Positions 17,571-27,188 of a stretch of 64,000 nt of DNA are shown here, piece after piece; the stretch's first letter is position 1; each line of letters starts with the position of its first letter. This DNA comes from CAYSBE01 sp046309355 (GTDB lineage Bacteria > Bacteroidota > Bacteroidia > UKL13-3): NCBI GenBank assembly GCA_046309355.1, contig JBKCPL010000031.1, positions 62,001 through 126,000 on the forward strand, read 5' to 3'. The translations under genes and the position numbers were made by a program. The notes below the pieces were generated by a model. It saw only the letters and a list, made by a program, of their open reading frames with translations, did no database searches and was not told where the DNA came from.

Positions 17571-18188
17571 ATGAAATTTACTAAACACCTAATCATCATT
17601 TCAGCGTACGTTATTGCTGTTAGTTCTTGTTCAACTGAAAAATTTTCTTTTCGAACTAAATTAAAAGTATCTGACGAAGAACTTGCAGCGATTAAACATC
17701 AGCGAGAATCTCATCCAAGACGAATTTCTCCAGAATTTCTAACAAATTCTTCAACTCAGCCAGTGCAGAACGAAGTGCTACAACAAAATCAGAGTAACAC
17801 TACTGCATCAATCCAACTCGAATCTGTTCATGTCAATCCTGATGCACCGGCAAATAAGTTTGAAAATGAAACAACCGCACCTTTAGTAGAAGATAAAAGA
17901 ACATCTGAAATCGATGAACAGGTAAAAAACGACACCCCTGAAAAAAAATCTGACACTAAAGACGATGAAGGACAAACAGACGGAATGGCAATAGCAAGCT
18001 TTATACTTTCAATAGCAGGATTTTTTATTGCAGGCTTAATACTCGGCACCTTAAGTATAATCTTTGGAGCAATTGGACTTGCCAGAACATCCGGTGGCAA
18101 GAAAAAGGGACTTGGACTGGCAATCGCGGGTTTAGTAATAGGAATACTTGATGTATTGTTAGTCTTAATTCTACTTTCTTCTTTGTAA
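17571..18188 (+). CDS. Lipoprotein with C-terminal DUF4190-like membrane domain
   Basis: 205 residues. The N-terminus ends in a lipobox, VIAVSSC (Cys20), followed by a Gln/Asn/Ser/Glu-rich low-complexity region (about 40-140). The C-terminal 65 residues hold two hydrophobic segments separated by a glycine- and lysine-rich loop: ASFILSIAGFFIAGLILG, GARTSGGKKKGLG-like loop, and AIAGLVIGILDVLLVLILL. That hairpin is characteristic of DUF4190. A lipidated N-terminus plus a two-helix membrane C-terminus implies anchoring at both ends in the inner membrane or unusual sorting. Function unknown. Confidence 0.7.
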   Translation: MKFTKHLIIISAYVIAVSSCSTEKFSFRTKLKVSDEELAAIKHQRESHPRRISPEFLTNSSTQPVQNEVLQQNQSNTTASIQLESVHVNPDAPANKFENETTAPLVEDKRTSEIDEQVKNDTPEKKSDTKDDEGQTDGMAIASFILSIAGFFIAGLILGTLSIIFGAIGLARTSGGKKKGLGLAIAGLVIGILDVLLVLILLSSL

Positions 18189-18211
18189 GTGTCAGATTGT
18201 AAATACTAATA

Positions 18212-18238
18212 AAAAGCTACCACTCGGTAGCTTTTTTA
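18212..18238 (+). terminator. Terminator after the DUF4190-like gene
   Basis: AAAAGCTACC (18212-18221) pairs with GGTAGCTTTT (18226-18235) across a four-base loop, with a T-run at the end of the stem. Confidence 0.88.
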
Positions 18239-18258
18239 TTTTATTCCCCGATAAATAA

Positions 18259-18266
18259 TACTTTTG
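18259..18266 (+). promoter_or_regulatory. -7 element upstream of yidC
   Basis: TACTTTTG, a perfect TAnnTTTG, 22 bases before the yidC start. No TTG is seen at the expected -33 position. Confidence 0.4.
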
Positions 18267-18288
18267 CTTCCACTTTTTTGAATTAGTC

Positions 18289-20103
18289 ATGGACAGAAAC
18301 TCAATTATCGGGCTCTCGCTCATTTTCATTATCCTCATCACCTTTGCTTACATCAATCAACCTTCGGAAGAAGAGTTGCGCCTTGCCCGCCAAAAGCAAG
18401 ATTCTGTTGAGCGTGTAAATGCTCAAATAGACTCGGCAGCTGCAATTATGCAAACTGCCGAGGCACTTAAACCTTCAACAAACGATTCGGTTTCGCTGAC
18501 TCAGCAATACGGAGTATTTACAGCTCTTACGCAAGGCACCGAGGAATGGGTAAGCATTGAAAACGATGAGGTAAAGCTCACCTTGTCAACCAAAGGGGGG
18601 CGTCCGTCCCGAATTGAACTAAAGAAATACAAAACCTACACCGGTGCGCCTTTACTTATGCTGGATGGCGATAACAATGAATTTGGGTACACATTTGCCA
18701 CCCGCGAGAACAAAACTATCCAAACACAGGAACTGTATTTCGTTCCCAAAGTAAGTGAGAATGGCAAAAGCATTCAGATGATAGCCCAGCTTGCAGAAGG
18801 CAAACAACTGATTCAGATGTATGCACTCAACGAAAATGAAAACATCATTGACTACACGCTGAAATTAAACGGACTACAGGATGTTATTGCTCCCAATTCG
18901 AACTACCTCGACTTCAATATTCGTCAGCGCATCTTATCACAAGAAAAAAATGCAGATAACGAAAAACGTACAAGTACAGTTTACTACAGGTTTACGGAAG
19001 ATGAACCCACTTACATCACCGAAACAGAAGACAAAAAAGAAAGCCTGAAAACACCTGTACAATGGATTTCATTCAAGCAACAGTATTTTAATACCACATT
19101 TATAGGAACACAGCCATTTAGCAACGCTGTGGTGGAAACCCGAAGCCAAGAAAACAGCCCGTATGTGAAAAATATGTATGCAAACCTTACTGTACCATAC
19201 GAGCACAAAGCCGAAGAGTCATTCGGCATGAAAATATTTGTTGGACCCAATCTTTACAAAACACTGGCCAAACTTGACATTGAACTGGAACGCATTATCC
19301 CAATGGGCTGGGGTATTTTCCGTTGGGTTAATAAATATGTTGTTATTAACGTATTTCATTTTCTGAGTCAGTATATCACCGGATTTGGTCTGATCATTTT
19401 CATCCTTACACTCATTATCAAAACAGTACTTTTCCCTCTGGTATACCGCTCCTATTTAAGTACAGCCAAAATGCGTGTGCTTAAGCCCGAAATGGATGAA
19501 ATAAAAGCCAAGTATGGGGATGACCTTGGACGTACACAACAGGAAAACATGAAACTGTACCGCAAAGCAGGCGTAAACCCTATGGGTGGCTGCTTGCCTG
19601 TATTGCTGCAAATGCCCATACTTATTGCGCTATTTCAGTTTTTTCCATCCGCCTTTGAATTGCGTCAGCAAAGTTTTTTGTGGGCTGAAGATTTATCTAC
19701 GTTTGACTCTGTATTTAACTTACCGTTTACCATTCCAGGTTATGGTGCACACGTAAGCTTGTTCGCATTGCTTATGACCTTATCTTCGCTTGCGTATACC
19801 TATTACAACAATCAAAACACAGGGGGTATAAACGAGCAAATGAAGTGGCTTACATACTTAATGCCTGTGGTATTCTTGTTTGTGCTGAACAGTTTCCCGG
19901 CAGGGTTAAATTACTACTATTTCGTGTCTAACCTGTTTACCATCGGTCAGCAACTGGCCATACGCAGATTTGTAGACGACAAACAGCTGCATGCTCAAAT
20001 ACAGGAAAACAAGAAAAAGCCGGTGAAAAAATCACGGTTTGAGCAAAAACTGGAAGACATGGCGCGCAAGCGCGGTATCGACCCTAAAAACCTGAAACGC
20101 TAA
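18289..20103 (+). CDS. yidC: Membrane protein insertase YidC
   Basis: 604 residues. One N-terminal helix (SIIGLSLIFIILITFAYI), a periplasmic beta-sandwich domain (about 75-340), and the conserved five-helix insertase core from about 355, including the hydrophilic coil with NMKLYRKAGVNPMGGCLPVLLQMPI and the final FPAGLNYYYFVSNLF. It ends in a basic tail (KKPVKKSRFEQKLEDMARKRG) of the type that can contact ribosomes. YidC inserts and folds inner-membrane proteins alone or with SecYEG. It converges with the phosphorylase gene, 7 bases between stops. Confidence 0.97.
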   Translation: MDRNSIIGLSLIFIILITFAYINQPSEEELRLARQKQDSVERVNAQIDSAAAIMQTAEALKPSTNDSVSLTQQYGVFTALTQGTEEWVSIENDEVKLTLSTKGGRPSRIELKKYKTYTGAPLLMLDGDNNEFGYTFATRENKTIQTQELYFVPKVSENGKSIQMIAQLAEGKQLIQMYALNENENIIDYTLKLNGLQDVIAPNSNYLDFNIRQRILSQEKNADNEKRTSTVYYRFTEDEPTYITETEDKKESLKTPVQWISFKQQYFNTTFIGTQPFSNAVVETRSQENSPYVKNMYANLTVPYEHKAEESFGMKIFVGPNLYKTLAKLDIELERIIPMGWGIFRWVNKYVVINVFHFLSQYITGFGLIIFILTLIIKTVLFPLVYRSYLSTAKMRVLKPEMDEIKAKYGDDLGRTQQENMKLYRKAGVNPMGGCLPVLLQMPILIALFQFFPSAFELRQQSFLWAEDLSTFDSVFNLPFTIPGYGAHVSLFALLMTLSSLAYTYYNNQNTGGINEQMKWLTYLMPVVFLFVLNSFPAGLNYYYFVSNLFTIGQQLAIRRFVDDKQLHAQIQENKKKPVKKSRFEQKLEDMARKRGIDPKNLKR

Positions 20104-20110
20104 GCTAAGC

Positions 20111-20977
20111 TTAACTGCTTATTTTTTCTAACACGGCAACAATAGTTTTATGGATAGTTTGTGCCGGATTGGCACTGAACGTGTTCGTAATTCTATTTGC
20201 TAATATAGCATTTACCGATAGCGCACGATGGCCCATAGACGCAGCCAGCGCATAAATACCGGCAGTTTCCATCTCGAAATTGGTGATTCGGTAACCACCT
20301 GCATTTACATTACTTAGCCTGCTAACTAAATCAGTATACTGTGCCTGCGTTCTCAGCACACGACCTTGAGGTGCGTAAAATCCACAGCAAGTAGCCGTGA
20401 TGCCGCGAGCGTACTGTTCCCCAAACTCACTCAGCCAACTGGGATGGGCTTTGTATAAATAAGGGTTTACAAAAAGCAAATCGAGTTGCTGATCAATCTC
20501 ATCCAGCAAGGCTTCTGTTTCTTCGTCATCGGTACCGGTATAAAACTGCATAAGTGCATCGAGTCCAAGCCCGTGCGATGAAATCAAAATTGAATCCACA
20601 TCAATGTCATGCTGCAATGCACCCGATGTACCAATTCGTATAATGTCCAAAGAAGTAAGTGCTGACTTAACCTGACGGGTTCTCAAATCAATATTTGCCA
20701 GTGTATCCAATTCGTTCATGACAATGTCAATATTATCAGTTCCTATACCGGTTGATAATACGGTGATACGCTTTTGGCCAATGTAGCCTGTGTGTGTTAC
20801 AAACTCACGTTTATGCTTGGTTAAGTCTATCCGGTCAAAATGCCTTGACACCTCTGGCACGCGCTCGGGGTCGCCCACCAGCAGTACCGTTTCTGCTATA
20901 TCTTCAGGCAACAAATGAAGGTGGTAAACTGAGCCGTCATCATTTAAAATGAGCTCTGAAGCAGGTATTGTATGCAT
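20111..20977 (-). CDS. Nucleoside phosphorylase (uridine phosphorylase-like)
   Basis: 288 residues of the PNP/UDP family. Visible are the phosphate-binding VLLVGDPERVPEVS, the TGIGTDNIDIVMNEL loop, RIGTSGALQ, and the purine/pyrimidine-site motif NFEMETAGIYALAASMGHRALSV with the conserved Glu-Met-Glu. It cleaves nucleosides with phosphate to the base and ribose 1-phosphate in nucleotide salvage. The pattern is closest to uridine phosphorylase, but Bacteroidota have several paralogues. Single gene, divergent from the universal stress gene. Confidence 0.85.
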   Translation of the reverse strand: MHTIPASELILNDDGSVYHLHLLPEDIAETVLLVGDPERVPEVSRHFDRIDLTKHKREFVTHTGYIGQKRITVLSTGIGTDNIDIVMNELDTLANIDLRTRQVKSALTSLDIIRIGTSGALQHDIDVDSILISSHGLGLDALMQFYTGTDDEETEALLDEIDQQLDLLFVNPYLYKAHPSWLSEFGEQYARGITATCCGFYAPQGRVLRTQAQYTDLVSRLSNVNAGGYRITNFEMETAGIYALAASMGHRALSVNAILANRITNTFSANPAQTIHKTIVAVLEKISS

Positions 20978-21079
20978 GCTGTTTTACTTAATGAAATGAT
21001 GATACAAACATGATGAATATCATCCTATTTTCTAGAAGAATATACTCATCTTTGTTGTCCATTTTTAATTTATCACGTT

Positions 21080-21964
21080 ATGAGTACTACTAAGAAAAAT
21101 ACCATGCTTATTCCGGTTGATTTTTCACCCATTTCCATACGCGCTCTCGATCATGCTGTGCAACTTGCCCGGCATTTCGATAACAATCTGGCATTGCTTC
21201 ATGTGATAGAAGAAGCATTTTTCAGTAGCCTTTTTAGCTTTTGGCAGGATGAAGAAAAGAAAAAAGATATTAAAGCCGAGCTTAGACAAAAAATGGAAGC
21301 ACTGGCAGACGATATAAAAAAGAAACACGCTATTGAGTGTACAGTGGTTATTAAAGAGGGCAAGATATCAAAGGAAATTGCAGAGACCGCTACAGAATTA
21401 GGATGTGACAGTATAATAATGGGGTCGAGCGGGGCTTCTGGACTGGAACAGTTGATAGGCAGCAATGCATCAAAAACTATTATGCAAGCCGGTGTTCCGG
21501 TAGTTGTAGTAAAATCTGACAGAGAGGTTAATGCCTACAAAGACATTGTGTTTCCGCTTGATTTAACGATGGAATCGCGTCAAAAAGTAAAGTGGGCAAT
21601 TTACCTGGCTAAAAGTTATAAGTCAACCATTCATATTATAACCTATCAGATAAATGACGAAGATGAGAATATTCGCATGCGTGCTGCGCTCAAACAAATT
21701 ACCCGAATGCTTGAACAAAACGGTGTTTCATATACCGAAAAAATACTGTCGAAAATTGAAACGGACTTTGCATTGGATACCATTGCCTATGCCGAATCTA
21801 TACAGGCCGATTTAATCATGATAATGTCACAGCAAGAAAACTCAGGGCTAGAGGATTTTATCATAGGAACTGAGGCACAACAACTCGTAAATAAATCGCA
21901 AAATATTCCGGTCATGTGCATAAAACCCGGTAAAACCGGATTTACATCTGAATTTGCTGTTTAA
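21080..21964 (+). CDS. Universal stress protein, two UspA domains
   Basis: 294 residues with two tandem Usp folds. The first (about 8-148) begins MLIPVDFSPISIRALDHAVQLA and ends with the nucleotide-binding-type GSSGASGLEQLIGSNASKT followed by VPVVVVK. The second (about 153-285) begins YKDIVFPLDL and lacks a clear GxxG-9x-GS motif, so only the first half is likely to bind ATP. Tandem Usp proteins are common stress-response proteins in Bacteroidota. It has a strong terminator of its own and looks monocistronic. Confidence 0.93.
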   Translation: MSTTKKNTMLIPVDFSPISIRALDHAVQLARHFDNNLALLHVIEEAFFSSLFSFWQDEEKKKDIKAELRQKMEALADDIKKKHAIECTVVIKEGKISKEIAETATELGCDSIIMGSSGASGLEQLIGSNASKTIMQAGVPVVVVKSDREVNAYKDIVFPLDLTMESRQKVKWAIYLAKSYKSTIHIITYQINDEDENIRMRAALKQITRMLEQNGVSYTEKILSKIETDFALDTIAYAESIQADLIMIMSQQENSGLEDFIIGTEAQQLVNKSQNIPVMCIKPGKTGFTSEFAV

Positions 21965-21980
21965 ATACAGATTTCATTCC

Positions 21981-22008
21981 AAGAAAAGCCGCATCAGCGG
22001 CTTTTCTT
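21981..22008 (+). terminator. Terminator of the universal stress gene
   Basis: A perfect 12-bp stem, AAGAAAAGCCGC with GCGGCTTTTCTT, around a four-base loop ATCA. The T-rich 3' arm serves as the tail. Confidence 0.88.
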
Positions 22009-22029
22009 ATGTTGGCATTCGGGAAAAAT

Positions 22030-22037
22030 TATCTTTG
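22030..22037 (+). promoter_or_regulatory. -7 element upstream of ettA
   Basis: TATCTTTG, a perfect TAnnTTTG, 22 bases before the ATG. The nearest upstream TTG (22012-22014) gives a 15-base spacer, shorter than usual. Confidence 0.4.
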
Positions 22038-22059
22038 CATCCGTAATTAAAAATATCAG

Positions 22060-23736
22060 ATGGCAGACAATAAAATAATATTTTCAATGGCGGGAGTTGG
22101 TAAAACGTATCCGCCCAGTAAGCAAGTACTAAAAAATATTTACCTCTCCTTTTTCTATGGCGCTAAAATAGGTGTGCTCGGTTTAAACGGCTCCGGAAAA
22201 TCAAGCCTGCTGCGCATCATTGCCGGTATCGATAAAAATTATACAGGAGAAGTAGTATTTGATAAGGATTACAAAATAGGCTACCTGGAGCAAGAGCCCG
22301 AACTGGATGAAAATAAAACCGTACTGGAATGTGTTAAAGAAGGCGTTCAGCATATTGTAGATCTGCTGAATGAATTTGATGAGGTAAACAATAAGCTGGC
22401 CGAACCCATGGACGATGCGGCTATGGAAAAACTAATGAATCGTCAGGCACAACTGATGGAACTGCTCGAACAACACGATGCCTGGGAACTGGACAATAAA
22501 CTGGAAAAAGCGATGGATGCACTTCGATGTGCCGAGCCTGATACACCTGTAAAAATACTGTCGGGAGGTGAACGCAGACGTGTAGCCTTATGTAGGCTTT
22601 TGCTAAGCAACCCGGACATTCTGCTGCTGGATGAGCCTACCAATCACCTTGATGCCGAATCGGTTGACTGGCTGGAACAATACCTGAAAAATTATCCCGG
22701 AACCGTTATTGCCGTAACCCACGACCGCTACTTTTTAGACAACGTAGCCGGCTGGATACTGGAACTGGACAGAGGCGAAGGTATTCCATGGAAAGGCAAT
22801 TACAGCAGCTGGCTCGAGCAAAAGTCGAAACGACTGGAAGCTGAAGAAAAGCAAGAGAACAAACGTGCCAAAGCACTGGAGCGAGAATTGGATTGGGTGA
22901 GACAAGGACCTAAAGGAAGGCAAGCCAAGCAAAAAGCCCGACTCAATGCCTACGACCGCATGTTGAGTGAAGAGACCAAAGAAAAAGAGCAGCAACTGGA
23001 ATTATTCATTCCGCCCGGCCCTCGACTTGGTGATGTGGTTATTGAGGCTAAAAACGTAAGCAAGGCCTATGGAAATAAATTGCTGTATGAAAACCTGAAT
23101 TTTTCGCTTCCAAAAGGAGGTATCGTAGGTATTATTGGCCCTAACGGTGTGGGTAAAACCACCCTATTTCGAATGATTATGGGTCAGGAAAAACCTGAAA
23201 AAGGCGATTTTACTGTAGGCGATACGGTGAAGCTGGCTTATGTTGATCAAAGCCATAAAGACTTATTGCCTGAAAAATCTGTTTTTGATGTAATAAGCGG
23301 TGGCACCGAAACCATGATGGTAGCAGGTAAGCAAGTAAATGCCCGTGCTTATATTTCAAAATTCAATTTCAGCGGAACCGACCAAAGCAAAAAAGTAGGC
23401 ATGCTGTCAGGTGGCGAACGCAACCGGGTTCATCTGGCCATGACTTTAAAAGAAGGAGGCAATGTATTGTTGCTGGACGAACCTACCAACGATATTGATG
23501 TGAATACCCTTCGTGCACTTGAAGAAGCCATTCAAAATTTTGCAGGCTGCGTTGTCGTCATTTCACACGACAGGTGGTTTATTGACCGAATTGCTACCCA
23601 CATATTGGCATTTGAAGGAAACTCGCAAGTATATTGGTTTGAAGGAAACTATTCAGATTACGAAGAAAACAAAAAGCAACGGCTTGGAGATACACAGCCT
23701 CACCGCACCCGATTTAAAAACATGATGAATGTGTAA
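22060..23736 (+). CDS. ettA: Energy-dependent translational throttle protein EttA
   Basis: 558 residues, two ABC-F nucleotide-binding domains with no membrane part. Walker A motifs are GLNGSGKSS and GPNGVGKTT; signatures are LSGGERRRVALCRLL and LSGGERNRVHLAMTL; Walker B plus catalytic Glu are ILLLDEPTNHLD and VLLLDEPTNDID. The linker region (about 245-320) has the WVRQGPKGRQAKQKARL stretch typical of EttA. EttA binds the ribosomal E site and gates the first elongation step according to ATP/ADP level. Confidence 0.95.
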   Translation: MADNKIIFSMAGVGKTYPPSKQVLKNIYLSFFYGAKIGVLGLNGSGKSSLLRIIAGIDKNYTGEVVFDKDYKIGYLEQEPELDENKTVLECVKEGVQHIVDLLNEFDEVNNKLAEPMDDAAMEKLMNRQAQLMELLEQHDAWELDNKLEKAMDALRCAEPDTPVKILSGGERRRVALCRLLLSNPDILLLDEPTNHLDAESVDWLEQYLKNYPGTVIAVTHDRYFLDNVAGWILELDRGEGIPWKGNYSSWLEQKSKRLEAEEKQENKRAKALERELDWVRQGPKGRQAKQKARLNAYDRMLSEETKEKEQQLELFIPPGPRLGDVVIEAKNVSKAYGNKLLYENLNFSLPKGGIVGIIGPNGVGKTTLFRMIMGQEKPEKGDFTVGDTVKLAYVDQSHKDLLPEKSVFDVISGGTETMMVAGKQVNARAYISKFNFSGTDQSKKVGMLSGGERNRVHLAMTLKEGGNVLLLDEPTNDIDVNTLRALEEAIQNFAGCVVVISHDRWFIDRIATHILAFEGNSQVYWFEGNYSDYEENKKQRLGDTQPHRTRFKNMMNV

Positions 23737-23768
23737 ATAAGAAATTGTGTAAACACACTTTGCGCTTA

Positions 23769-24383
23769 CTACATAACCAACTCGTAATTAGCTACGGGTT
23801 TTATATAGGTTTTAGTCGTGTGCTTATAGCCTGTTTTTGAAAGTAGCTTAAGTACCTGAGGCGAACGTGTACGTAAAGTTATGCGAAGGTCAATGGTGTT
23901 TTCAAACTCAATCGCATTGTTGTTGCAGTCTGTTGCTGAATAGATATCCTTACCCGCCACATTGATTCCAAACAACTTACCGATGACCTTATTCATCCGA
24001 TCAAGTTCCTCGGTATGTTCTTTCTTGAAATAATAATTTAGCATGACGAGTTCACCATTCAGAAAGTGATACGTGATGCGGGTTTTTATACCTCGTATTT
24101 GCTTTTTATAGAGCATTACTTCATAGCGTAATCCTTCTTTTTTCTCTAATCGAAAACAATACGGTTTCCCGAATTTTCCTACAATATATAGCAACGAGCG
24201 ACCAAGCAGCAATGAGACCCGATCCTGTACATATACATATATAGTGTCGTTTTGCGGCTGATTTAGTTGGTGATTCAGTGCATACAATGAATCGTTGCTT
24301 AAATGTTGCACGTTGTTAGCTTTTTGCCGTCTTGAGTATTTAGACAACAGCATTGCGTAGAAATAATCGATATAAGCTTTCAT
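23769..24383 (-). CDS. Hypothetical protein, 204 residues
   Basis: I do not recognise this protein. It is basic, has no clear signal peptide and seems rich in beta strands: IYVYVQDRVSLLLGRSLLYIVGKFGKPYCFRLEKK, then RYEVMLYKKQIRGIKTRITYHFLNGELVMLNYYFKKE. Codon use and the ATG at 24383 look normal, and the frame is uninterrupted. It starts 32 bases after the ettA stop on the opposite strand and stands alone, with a 113-base AT-rich gap upstream. Confidence 0.6.
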   Translation of the reverse strand: MKAYIDYFYAMLLSKYSRRQKANNVQHLSNDSLYALNHQLNQPQNDTIYVYVQDRVSLLLGRSLLYIVGKFGKPYCFRLEKKEGLRYEVMLYKKQIRGIKTRITYHFLNGELVMLNYYFKKEHTEELDRMNKVIGKLFGINVAGKDIYSATDCNNNAIEFENTIDLRITLRTRSPQVLKLLSKTGYKHTTKTYIKPVANYELVM

Positions 24384-24496
24384 AACCTAAAATTAATAAC
24401 ACGAAAGTAGTGAATATTGCCGTAAAACAAAACAAATAGCTGTTTTATGAAATAAATAGCAATTAATAGAAACGGGGAATAATTGGGTATTTATAG

Positions 24497-25636
24497 TCAT
24501 TTAGTTTCATTTAACATGCTGGTTGCCAGATTTTCAGCAACTTGACTGCCTATTGCTACGCCCATTCCATTTAACCTGCCGGCAACCCAAGTTCCCCGCT
24601 TTACCATGCTCACCAAGGGTTGTTTTTGGGGGTGAAAAGCCATGATACCCGACCAATGATAGTCAATAGTGTATGGTTCGCCAGGCAAAATGATTTCATT
24701 TAGGTATTCCAACAGACGTGAATGAATCAACGGATGAATACCAAATTCGGTAGTTGTTTCTGCTCTAAAGTCTAAATTTCTTCCACCGCCCAACAGCACT
24801 CTGTTTCCATAATTACGAAAATAATAATAGCCCTCATCTATACTAAAAACTCCTTTAAACTTTAAGGAGGGTATGGCTGACGTGCAGATAACCTGACCGC
24901 GACCGGGATTTACTTCAATTTCGGGTAGCAGCGAGGGTATAAATGCATTGGTACACACCGCTACTTTTTCAGCAGCCAGCCTAATTGTGCGGTTAATCAC
25001 GTCCGATTTGCATACAATGTCAATCCTTTTGCCTGTATCTGAAAGCTCCAGTACCTCGGTACCTGTCATTAAATGAGCCCCAAGCGAAGAAGCCCGCTGC
25101 ATGAGCGTACGCATCATCTTACCTGTGTTTATTTGAGCTTCCAACCAATTATAAATGAGTTGTCGGGTGTTACCGAAGCCGAATTCCTTTAGTTTATCGG
25201 GTGCAAGTTTAAAGACCTCGCTTTTAAAAAGCGGATACAATACTGCATTCATCGCATCCAAATCATCCTGAGAAACTGAAGGCATAGTGGGCAGTATAAG
25301 TTCATAACCTCCGTGATGCTCAAATTCCATATTCGCATCCCCTACTCGACTCCTTAGCTTGAGCAATCCGTTCATGCGCGCTTCTATTAGCTCAAGAAAT
25401 GTATCTTCGCCCATCATCTTCAGATCATGTACTTTTTCTGTAAATGACCCTATACAAGCAAATCCTGCATTTTTGGTACTGGCACCTGAGGGCAATTGAC
25501 CCCGTTCAAGCAAACACACTTTTAGGTGCGGTTTTTTTTCAAGTAAACTACATGCCGTGGACAAGCCGGTAATTCCTGAACCAATAATAACCACATCATA
25601 CTGCAAAAACTGCTCGTGCTCCCAAATACTGAACAT
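24497..25636 (-). CDS. FAD-dependent oxidoreductase (DAO family)
   Basis: 379 residues. An N-terminal dinucleotide-binding fold is seen in YDVVIIGSGITGLSTACSLLE (GxGxxG), with the acidic residue of the second strand in CLLERGQLPSGASTKNAGFA. The remainder matches D-amino-acid oxidase-type enzymes (DadA/ThiO/PuuB class): NPGRGQVICTSAIP, YYYFRNYGNRVLLGGGRN, and a C-terminal WVAGRLNGMGVAIG flavin-binding segment. It probably oxidises an amine or amino acid. No pathway partners are adjacent. Confidence 0.88.
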   Translation of the reverse strand: MFSIWEHEQFLQYDVVIIGSGITGLSTACSLLEKKPHLKVCLLERGQLPSGASTKNAGFACIGSFTEKVHDLKMMGEDTFLELIEARMNGLLKLRSRVGDANMEFEHHGGYELILPTMPSVSQDDLDAMNAVLYPLFKSEVFKLAPDKLKEFGFGNTRQLIYNWLEAQINTGKMMRTLMQRASSLGAHLMTGTEVLELSDTGKRIDIVCKSDVINRTIRLAAEKVAVCTNAFIPSLLPEIEVNPGRGQVICTSAIPSLKFKGVFSIDEGYYYFRNYGNRVLLGGGRNLDFRAETTTEFGIHPLIHSRLLEYLNEIILPGEPYTIDYHWSGIMAFHPQKQPLVSMVKRGTWVAGRLNGMGVAIGSQVAENLATSMLNETK

Positions 25637-25667
25637 GCATCAAAGTAACAATGGCACTAATGAATAA

Positions 25668-25704
25668 GCAAAAAAAATCCCGTTGCTTATTCAACAACGG
25701 GATT
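25668..25704 (-). terminator. Terminator of the T9SS cargo gene
   Basis: On the minus strand AATCCCGTTG and its complement (25695-25704 with 25676-25685) form a 10-bp stem with a loop of about 9, followed by a run of seven or more T residues. Confidence 0.9.
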
Positions 25705-25726
25705 AATATAGAAGATAAAACTAGAC

Positions 25727-27091
25727 TTATTCTGTAATAGTTAGTTTTTTGCTAATAGTATTACCGTTTACAGTCATACTTACGAAGTAAACACCCGGCT
25801 TTACGCCACTGATATCCACAAATTCAGCATGTGCTCCATCGCTGTAGCTTTTGCTGAAAGTTGGTTTTACTTGCTGACCAACCAGATTAAGTATGCTTAC
25901 ATGAACTGTAGCTGATTGCTTGAGGTTGAAAGCAATAACAGGACGATCAGTACTGCGAGCAGGGTTTGGATATACCTGGCTTAAAGCGAAATTATCGTTT
26001 TTGATATCAGCAATACCTACGTTGCCTGAAGTGGATGTTAAATGAAAATCCATATCAACAAATTGCTCATTGATAAATGCTGCACCATTTATATAACCAT
26101 TCCAGCCATTAAATGTTGCATAGGCAGCTCTAGCTATACCAATCAAGGAAGAATTGAAGTAAGTAGGATTTGACCAATCTGTTGTACCCTGATTAGATGC
26201 ATAGTAGTACCCGAAATAATTTGTTCTTCTGCGGCCTGCAGGAAATGTTGTTGGATTTTGCTGATAAATCATTATAGCTGTATCACCGTTATCAACTGTA
26301 CGAACACCTGACTTGAAAGTTACAGCAGCAGCAACCAGGTTGTTGGTATTGGCACCATTCAGTGCATCAATTGAAACTCCTTCCGGTGCGGGTACTTGAA
26401 GTGTTTTCACCTGCCAGCTGTTTTCAAAGCCATTGTTATTATTCGAAACACGGGTAGAATCATTTTTTCCTGCTCCCAAAAGAATGGTATCTGTTTTCAG
26501 ATAGTTTGTTGGGAATCGTACATTTCCACCAGTCCAACCTATGGATGCAATTTTTGTGGGATTTCCAACAATAGAAGGTTTAGTAATTTGCGCTCCTCTG
26601 AAATAGCTTATAAATAGTGTATCCGTAACCGGTAACTTACCTCCAATACCATCATCCAGTGAATCTACATTACGCACATATAAATAAGCCATGCGCATGG
26701 AGTCCATTTTATAGCTAACAAATTTTGATAATTTACTAGCTGGATCATCAGTTTGATCAATTAAATCATCTTTGGGGTCAAGAACTTGGCCAATGCTAAC
26801 ACGACCAACTCCGGTAATACGTTCACCCGTTGCATCAATATAAAGTGCATTCGAATCATGTTGCATAAAAGCAACATATTGCTGTAAGCTGGCACCTATA
26901 TTTGACTTTGATATCATGTCAAGGTGATTATACCAGGTAGAAATATCAATTTTGTTTCGAACCTGTGAACTAGGCTTAGCAGGTTTGTTCATAGGTACAC
27001 CGAATGGTGAATAGTCAAAAACCGGTGACTGGGCAAAAACCGAAGCCACAGTAGTAAGTAACAGTGTAGCAGGTAAGATTAACTTTTTCAT
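25727..27091 (-). CDS. T9SS cargo protein of unknown function
   Basis: 454 residues with a signal peptide (MKKLILPATLLLTTVASVFAQ). The body is beta-rich without a recognised catalytic motif. The C-terminal 75 residues are a T9SS type A sorting domain starting VYPNPARSTDRPVIAFNL, with GVYFVSM and ending KLTITE. The protein is therefore expected to be exported to the cell surface or medium. It is monocistronic, with a candidate promoter TTG-N19-TAAATTCG in the 97-base upstream gap and a strong terminator. Confidence 0.85.
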   Translation of the reverse strand: MKKLILPATLLLTTVASVFAQSPVFDYSPFGVPMNKPAKPSSQVRNKIDISTWYNHLDMISKSNIGASLQQYVAFMQHDSNALYIDATGERITGVGRVSIGQVLDPKDDLIDQTDDPASKLSKFVSYKMDSMRMAYLYVRNVDSLDDGIGGKLPVTDTLFISYFRGAQITKPSIVGNPTKIASIGWTGGNVRFPTNYLKTDTILLGAGKNDSTRVSNNNNGFENSWQVKTLQVPAPEGVSIDALNGANTNNLVAAAVTFKSGVRTVDNGDTAIMIYQQNPTTFPAGRRRTNYFGYYYASNQGTTDWSNPTYFNSSLIGIARAAYATFNGWNGYINGAAFINEQFVDMDFHLTSTSGNVGIADIKNDNFALSQVYPNPARSTDRPVIAFNLKQSATVHVSILNLVGQQVKPTFSKSYSDGAHAEFVDISGVKPGVYFVSMTVNGNTISKKLTITE

Positions 27092-27188
27092 TTTTTGAGA
27101 TTTAGTAGTTATTAAAGCGTTGCGAATTTATAATTATTTAACAAAGTAACAATTAAGAGGCCACTTTTTTGATGATTGGTTACGAACA

